A DNA stretch of 64,000 nt, taken from assembly GCA_016617855.1 (NCBI GenBank), contig JAECUM010033842.1:62001-126000 (forward strand), in the 5' to 3' direction. Position 1 is the first letter of the stretch. Every line of letters begins with the position of its first letter. Positions 53,883-62,800 of the stretch are shown piece by piece. The stretch is from Megalonaias nervosa (Eukaryota; Mollusca; Bivalvia; Unionida; Unionidae). The notes beneath the pieces are model-generated. The model made no database searches. It was not told the origin of the DNA and was given only the letters and a program-made list of their open reading frames with translations. A program made the translations under genes and the position numbers.

Positions 53883-56800
53883 TTTGGATTTTTAACATAG
53901 CTTTAACAATTTTTCAGTCATATTGCTACGATGTCTGCAGTGTGGCAGTTTAAAGTAATGTCAAGTACTGGGGCATCATGCCGCATACATGTAGCATCAT
54001 GTCCCACCCAGTCACATTATCCTGACACCAGGCCAACCAGTCCTAACACTAACCTCTTAATACCGAGCACCAAGCGAGGCAGCTGTTAGTACCATTTTTA
54101 TAAGTCTTTGGTATGATTTGGCTGGGGATCAAGCCCTTGAGCTCCCGCATCCGAGGCGGATGCTCTAACCACTAGGCCACCAGAGAAGTCACAGTTCAAT
54201 GTAATTTAACAGAAGTATGCTGAAGTTAAAGAAGCATTCAATATGTATTTAGATGGGGAGAAATGATATTTTATGGAGATTTTGAACTGTCATCTGTATC
54301 AGCCTACGAATCAGACCCTAACGTTATGGTGCCTTGAGTAAAGGAAGAATGGGACCTGGGCCCAACACTGTCAGCAAATTTCTCAACAAGGAATACCATT
54401 TTCATGATTAAATGCTGAGATTGGGAAATGTGTGTGATTCTGAAATAATTTTCACTGCAGAAAGGGTTAACCTTTTGTCACATAATAAATGTCTGCAAAG
54501 CCAGACACGACTAAGGACCCATAATACATCTCCACAAAGTTAGACACAACTTAAGACCCATAATAAATCTCCTCAAAGATAGAGTCATGATTTAGGATCC
54601 ATAATAAATCACTGCAAAGTCAGAGACATGACTTAGCACCCATAATAAATCTCTGCAAAGTTAAAGACATGACTCAGAACCCTTAATAAATCTCTGCAAA
54701 GTTAGAGGCATGGCTTAGGACCCATAATAAATCTCTGCAAAGTTAGAGACATAGCTTAGGGCCCATAATAAATCTCCGCAAAGTTAGAGACATGACTTAG
54801 AACCCTTAATAAATCTCTGCAAAGTTAGAGACATGGCTTAGGACCCATAATAAATCTCTGCAAAGTTAGAGACATGGCTTAGGACCCATAATAAATCTCT
54901 GCAAAGTTAGAGAAACTATGAGATGACAAGGCAACATAAAAATTTAATAAGCAACAGGATATAATCTGTGGGAGCCACAAGGGCTAGTGAATGAATTTAA
55001 AGTGTACTGAACCTGTTCTATTGCAAACGTTCTAATTTTTGAAGTCATATATTTGGTGATAACAAGATTTTTAGGGCATCTAAAACTTATTTCTCAAATA
55101 TAATTGACAACAAAATCTGACTATTCTGTAAACAAGTGACTTGCATGTACAAGACCAAAGAGTTTAATAACACTTACTAACCCTAACCCTATAAATGCAG
55201 ATCAAAAGAATTTTTTAAAATAATATTGGCAAACTATGCTGTTGGATTATTACAACTCAGGATATAGAGCTAATATAAATATGATATTAAATGTTTCTGA
55301 TATTCATCTTTATTTAATGTAAAGTTGTTAAATCAATATGGATTAATGTAAAGTTGTTAAATCAATATGGAAATCAAACAATTAACAATTTGAAGCTACA
55401 CATGCATATCAACATATATCGCATCAATGCTGCAAGTAACTGATACTTTGGATAGGGAAAGTAAACAAGGATCACACAAGCACTACCATATATATTCACT
55501 TATAAGTCAATCAACACAGACCATGACCTAACCTTGCATAATGTACTGGCAGCTCAAGGTTAATCTTGTCTGTTCTACTGGTAACTCCTAACAAACTGCC
55601 GAGACCAAGATATGCAATGGCAGATCTGGGTCTGTGCAATTTGCAGTTGGACGACTTGCAAGCAAGCAAGAGATGGTATGTCTCAATTGCAAACTAAGAT
55701 ATGAAGTGTGGTGTACAACTTTAAGAAAAGAAGAAAAAAATGTAATATTTAAAGTGATACATGTCTCCACATGCATCTTGCAAGTACCACATATACTTGC
55801 TTATAGGTCAACTCCAAATACAAATTGCAGACCAAAATTTGCTGTTGCATAATGCGCCCACAGATCTGCATCTGTGCAGTTTATTAGAAGTTATCAGTAG
55901 AACAAACGACATAGACATAGACCCTAATCAGCCATCAAGCATTATTTGATGGAAGATCAGGGTCTATCTTTACTGTAACTGGACTCGACTTCCAAGCAAG
56001 TATACAAAGTAGGTCAATATTGACTTGTTGTTATCATATACTTTAATTGATACTGGATATAAACTGAATATGATTAAACTTAAACCAGATATATAAGATT
56101 CATACAAGATGTAAGTAAACGGGATGTGTTTGCAGACATGAGGGTTGCTGACAATCAGTTTTACATTCTCCGGACAATCCACGCAAACTTGGTGCCAAAA
56201 GTGTAACAAGGCCTGAAAAGAAATTGGATTTTAATTTAACATAAATATATATAATATCACAAACATCATCAAAAAATCTTTTACTTTTAACTTTCCTAAC
56301 ACACTTGTATGAGAACATATATACTAAAACCTGCCTTGACAGACACCTTATTTATAATGACAAAATCTGTAAACATGCCCTTTTTGGTGAAAGCACAATG
56401 TTAATATGACCAGTTATCTAGAAGAAGTAGTAATAAAAAGATTTTAAAAACAGCCAATGTGGCAGTCAGATTAGAAGTCAGATAAGCACCATTTTCATTT
56501 AGGATCAAGTAGACATCATAAAAAGTTGTGTTGTAAAAACCTGATGTTGACATGAATATCTATTCTGGAGTAGTGATAATAGTTTCAAGATGGCTACTGA
56601 TTGCTCTGTGTATTTTATCAAACAGAAGGTTATTTAAAACAAACAAAAACAACAAAGACTTTGCATAGGTATTGCCAGCTTAAAAACAACATCTGCCAAG
56701 CATAGGTATTTCCAGCTAAAACAACATTCAAGTAAGTGATCTAACAAGTAATCAAATTGTGACTCATGGCATGCACTGATGCATTTATTGTACATCTGTA

Positions 56801-59800
56801 AGTTGTTTTACTCATCATTATTTCAATACTGAGTAATGTGTAATGTATAACAGTTTGCAGGCAACCTGACATGTATAAATGTTCTTCAACTCTTCGAAAA
56901 CATATTAATTTTGGTATCATGTTGAAATGTACACTAATGGATTCAACAGGAATATATGCTACTGAAAAAAAAAAAATGAAATGTGTTTGCAGGTTCAACA
57001 GTGCTTGGATAGACAAATTTTTAAATGTGTGAAGCATAGTGAAAATATGTTTAACAAAATTAATAAAGTTGAGTAACTATTATTCACTGCAGTTGATTTA
57101 CATAGTTTTAGTAAGATGTGTGCTTTCATGCTTAAATATATGACAAAAATATGTCGTTATGCTAGTCTCCCTGATTGGACCCAATCTCCCAAATTGTTAA
57201 TACCGATCTCCTTGACTTGGTCCCTGAAAACTTGACATGTATTTTGTAAGGGATAGAAATATTATAAATTAATATAATTTGTCTGAAAAATTAATAAATA
57301 TATTTAATTTTCCTTCTGTTTTCTTATGATTTCTACCTATTTCAAATACACCACTCCCTCAGTAACTTGCACCCTGATAAACTGTGAACCCACTTCGAAC
57401 GCAGAGTCAGGCATGGATCCCATTTTTTTTAATACCATACAACATCAAAATAATTTGCACCTATTTATTGAACATGAAGAAAATCGCAATCAAAACTGGC
57501 AACTGAAACTTTGATATATCACTTGTTTTATTGGCAAAAATGGTGGACAGTACTTAGAAATCTGAACCAACATCAGGAAATTCTCAACTTTAAATAGAGT
57601 TAAATTTTCTTTCCAAACAACATTCTTATTACACCATAAATAATATTGAACAAAATTTCAATCAATGAAAATGTCATTAACATCTACTGGAGGCAGCACT
57701 TTAATAAATAAATACCAAACTGCAAAAGTTTTGTTAAGTGAAATTCATGTTTTAGATCCATAGTTTACTTCTGTTTAAATGTAATCATCATAAATGCAAT
57801 GTGACCTCTTGTAGTCAAATGCAAACAATGTCAATCTACAGCCACAGAAGTGTCTGTGAACATTTCTGTAAGACCCAAATTACATGCCAACCTTAATTTG
57901 ACATCTGCCTGCGGATGTATTTGTTGTAATGTGGCACTAATTAAAAACAGACCTGCATTGTATTATCACGTCAATTACATCTTTTGTATCAAATCAAATT
58001 AATGTGGTGGAATAAATGAAAAGTTCAAAGGAATGCAAATCCTACCTGCATAAGAGTTAGCTGTCATGGTCATGTGTCAGGTCGACTAATTTCAATTGAC
58101 CAATTAAACATTGTTATAAATATTACAGTGCAAGTAATAAAAATTAATTAACCTTAAATTAGCCTACTCATTCACAAATGTGATCAAAGCTAGCAAGGTA
58201 GCCAAGTGAAATGAGTACTTGGTGAAATAAAAGACTTTGTTCTACAGATACAGTTCATTGTGGAAGTGTTTCCAAGTTCGTAGTGAACTTAAAATTCCTG
58301 AATTGGCACTCAAGAGATTTCATCAAGGATGAGAAGTTTCACTATCACCTGCAATTAAATCATGACCTAAATATTTTACAAATATAACAATTAAAAGATC
58401 AAGTTTCGATGCTGACAGTCATCACCAATTTTTTGAAATTTTTGTATTAAAAAAATAGAGAAGGAAACTTGTTTGGTTGTGAATCAACAACAAACAAAAA
58501 GCAGTGACATAATACACAATGTTCTTGCATACATATGTTTGTTGAAAACAGTCGGAACAATGTTAACAATCTTTCAGAGGTTAGGTATCTTGAGAATACT
58601 GGTAATATATACAAAAAAGTGAACGATTTCATTAGATAAAGCTCTATATTTACAATTATTTCCAATGTGATTATAACAAGTGTTCAGCCATTAAACAACC
58701 CACCCATCTCAATGTCCAGTGGGGATGGCATCCTTATTTTTCTTGAAGTCCCTTGGTAATTTGTGCCTTTGCTTATAGCGTAGTCTATGTTTCTGTGTGT
58801 ACAGGATATTAAAGAAGAGATATATGTATAAGTTCACTAGACAATGACAAGCACTGAACAAGATGGCTATTGTGGTGGCCATATTGGATTTCAGATGGTC
58901 ACCATTTTCATTTAGGACTAACTCGACATCATAAGAACACTTCTAGTGAAAAACCCATGTCGCTATTAGCATCCATTTAGACTGTCAAGAATAAAATGTT
59001 ACCACATATAATGTGTATTTTATTTTTCTTCAATATGACCCATCTGGATTAAGGAAGTTGTGCCTTAAAATCCAAAAATGGAGTAGCAATAATAAGATTT
59101 TTTCAAGATGGCCATGATGGTGCTATAATGGATATCTGAGGCACAATTTTCATTTATGACCAACTAGACCATATGACGAATGTGTGCATAAGTTCCATGG
59201 CAATCCTTCAAGTACTTTAGGAAGAGTAGCGATAACAAACTTGTTCTAATGGATGGATAGATGATGGACAATAGATCATCCCATGAGCTTCTCTGGCCTC
59301 TAACCAGTTGAACTAACAACCCTAACTTGTAGTATTCACATGTCTTGTTACCTGTTTATTATGGTGCATTGAAATCTGAGGCTCTGAAAGTTTGGGCTGA
59401 AACAACTGCCATAGGTCCAGGAAATAACGACTAAACTGAAATGAGCAATTTAAACACACTGTAAGGTATTTCAAACTTTTAATAAATTTCATAGCATTCA
59501 TTCAAATATTGAGTTTGCAGTAGTCAGTACAGGCAAAAGACCTTAACAAAATCATGGAATACCCATAAAATAAACTTGTGCATTTTTCATACACTTAATC
59601 TGCCTAATATCTTAATCTCAGAAATCATGCAATTGGTACGTGAGCAGAAGGGGAACAAGACATGAATAAAACCTAAAGAATGGTTAGAAATTCATTCCAT
59701 CCTATTTACAAACAATACCTCAAAGATTACTGATTCCTATGCACAACATAGTTAGCCAAGTCTGACATTTATAAATGAGAGCAAAGCACAATTCAGATTA

Positions 59801-62800
59801 TTTCATTTATATACATTCAGGAAATTTTGTCCATTTATTCTTTCATACAGTCCCTACATTTGTAACTCAGTCTACCAATACAATACATCATTCCTGTTCA
59901 ATTAAATACAATACATAGCAGACTTCCTCAAATTTTCCATACGATTTTGTTTCATCCGTAGGTTTTACTTCAGCAAAGACCAATCATATATCCATTGATG
60001 AACTAGTCCAGACTATGTCAGTGGAGGAGTGCAGAGATGCCGTCACATAAGTATGCTGATCAAGGTCAATCCAATCAGAATAAAATGGTGCATGCATTTT
60101 TCCAAAACCTATAAACATCTGTCATTAATTATAATTATCTGCATCTCTTAATTTCTGTCACCATTCTTCACCTATTTAGTCTACCTGTCTGTTTTCTTGT
60201 TAAGCACATGCTTTCATTCAACATTCAGAAACTGAATTCTATGTACCAGTCTATCACATTGGTTATAAAGTACTATTCTTCCTACTTGTGCCAGCATTGA
60301 AAACTCCTGTTCCATCTTTTATTCTACAAAATTTTGATTTTCTGGAATTTCATCATTATATTTCTGAACACAGAATTTTCAACAAAAAAATCATAATGAT
60401 TACACAAAATCCAGAATGGTTGGCATCTCTAGGAGTGTGGGATTGAATTACTAATATGTTTCTTGTAGTTTTAAGAGTGTTCTCAATAATGAAGCACCTA
60501 TGTTAGAGTAACACTTACTGATTGTATGCACATTGTCATTTTGGCACAAAATGTTACATATCTAAACAGATACAAATATAACATATAAAAATTATGTTTT
60601 GTCTGCACCTAACCCTTACCATTAATTTTTCAGTCTTGGAGATGAGACAGGATGACATCACAGCAAAGTAACACATAAGTTTTGTTGTCCCATGAGTTTG
60701 TGGATCTACAGAAAGCAAAAACATTTAATTAGAAATGTACAAAAAATACCACCAACACTATGACATCAGAGTTATAGCAAAAATTTCCTGCACTTAGTCA
60801 AGATGAGTATAAAATGTACAAATCTTCCTATCCCGTAAGTAAAAGATATTTCTTTAGATCATGTAATAAAATCAATTAGGTCTGATAAGGTCAAAACCAC
60901 TCAGGAGCAAGCCTAGATAACTGTAACCACCCATGACAAAATTGTCTGTGTGTGTGAGATTTGGATTTTTAACATAGCTTTAACAATTTACCAGTCATAT
61001 TGCTACAATGTCTGCAGTGTGACAGTTTATAGTGATGTCTAGCACTGGGGCATCATGCTGCAGACATGTAGCATCATGTCCCACCCGGTCAGATTATCCC
61101 GACACCAGGTGGACTAGTCCTAACACTAACCTCTTAATACTGAGTGCCGAAGTGAGGCAGCTGCAAGTACCATTTTTTAAAATTTTTGGTTATGATTCGG
61201 CTGGGGTTTGAACCCGCAACCTCCTGCATCCAAGATGGATGTTCTACATGACAAGATTGCAAATCAATTTCTTCTCTGTCAGATCAGTGATATCCTTTTC
61301 TAAGCTATGAGAAGGTGCTGATAACATTTTTCACAAATACACAGTATAGCAAGGTTAAGAAAAGGGGCGTAACTCTGAAAATTCATTACTAACCTATGAT
61401 TTTATACATATTGAAACATAACTGTTAACCTAATCTATCGTTTACTTATGACGAAATACTTTGATTAGAGATAATTATGTGCAATTATATGTAATTATGT
61501 GATACTAAGCATCTTATCTAGGCATTATACAGCATAGCATCCTACAAATTATGACTGAACATTAAAAGAAAAATCTTGCCTTTCAATTTAAAGTAGGCAG
61601 TAATGAACACTACAAAGTGAATTTTCTCACTTTAATCTACAGTAGTCCCTCTCTTGAATAGCCCCCCTCACCAGCGGCCACACGCTCCTTACGGCCAGAA
61701 TCTGAAGGCACTGACGAATTTGTGTTCAAAAGTACTCCTCACGAAAGGCCACCCGGCTAATGCAACCAGCGGCCAGCATATTTGTGCAAAAATATAAAAT
61801 TTACCCCTCACAAGCGGCCACATTTTATTTTGTAATACGTATCCAGAACCAATTTTATTCATAACATGTGTTAAGTAATCCGATTTCTGTTTCCCGATGT
61901 TAGGTTTTCGTTCCTGAAAGAAGTGTTGACTAAAGTACATGTACCACTAAGGTTAATATTATATCATTTACGCCTCACGAGAAGCCATATTTATTCCATA
62001 AAGCCGAGAAAGACTCAAATTTTAATCCATACAAAAAGGTAAGTACACGTAATCTGATTAGCCTTACTGCTGTGTTATCATGAAATGTCTGGTTTAGCCA
62101 CTGATAATTGTTAAGATTACAATTATTAACAGCAGTAACAGCTGAGAAGTGGCAGTATTGATGTACAATACTCAAGTCAGCGGGAAAATGGTTTGATAGC
62201 CTTTATGGCTTCCCTTAGTAAGATGTTGAGCTTGTTGACTTCCATAATTAGTGGCTATTACTACTGACAATAACTGTCAAGATTGCAAATCCTAATGGCC
62301 ACGAGGTGCTACTGTTCAGGTCAATTCTGCGTACATATCGAAGCCGTTTTGGCTTCTGTCACTTAGTGTAAAACAGTGTAAAATCAATAGGGTACCAGAC
62401 TATGACTAATGAATCACATGACAAGATCGCCGTCTTTAAAAACATGGCATTTTGTTTAAATGTAGAAATTTTTTTTATTCAGTCTTGTAGTTGGCAACAT
62501 TGGAATAAGTTATTGCAAAAAGATCAACGTGTCATTGAGGAAAAGAAAAATTCTCAGTTTAGAAGAGAAAGTGAAAGTAATTCAATTGACCGAAAAGGGG
62601 GAGAGTTCGAGGATCCTGGCAGAAAAATTTGATGTCGGAAAGACTCAGATAAACAATATCATGAAAGATAGGGAAACAATTCTGCAGAAATGGGAAGGTG
62701 GAATGGACAGAGAAAGGAAGATTGTTAGAGCCAGGAGATGTTTGTATCCTGATTTGAATGAAATGGTTTTTGAATGGTTTTGCACTGTGCGTGCTAAGAA

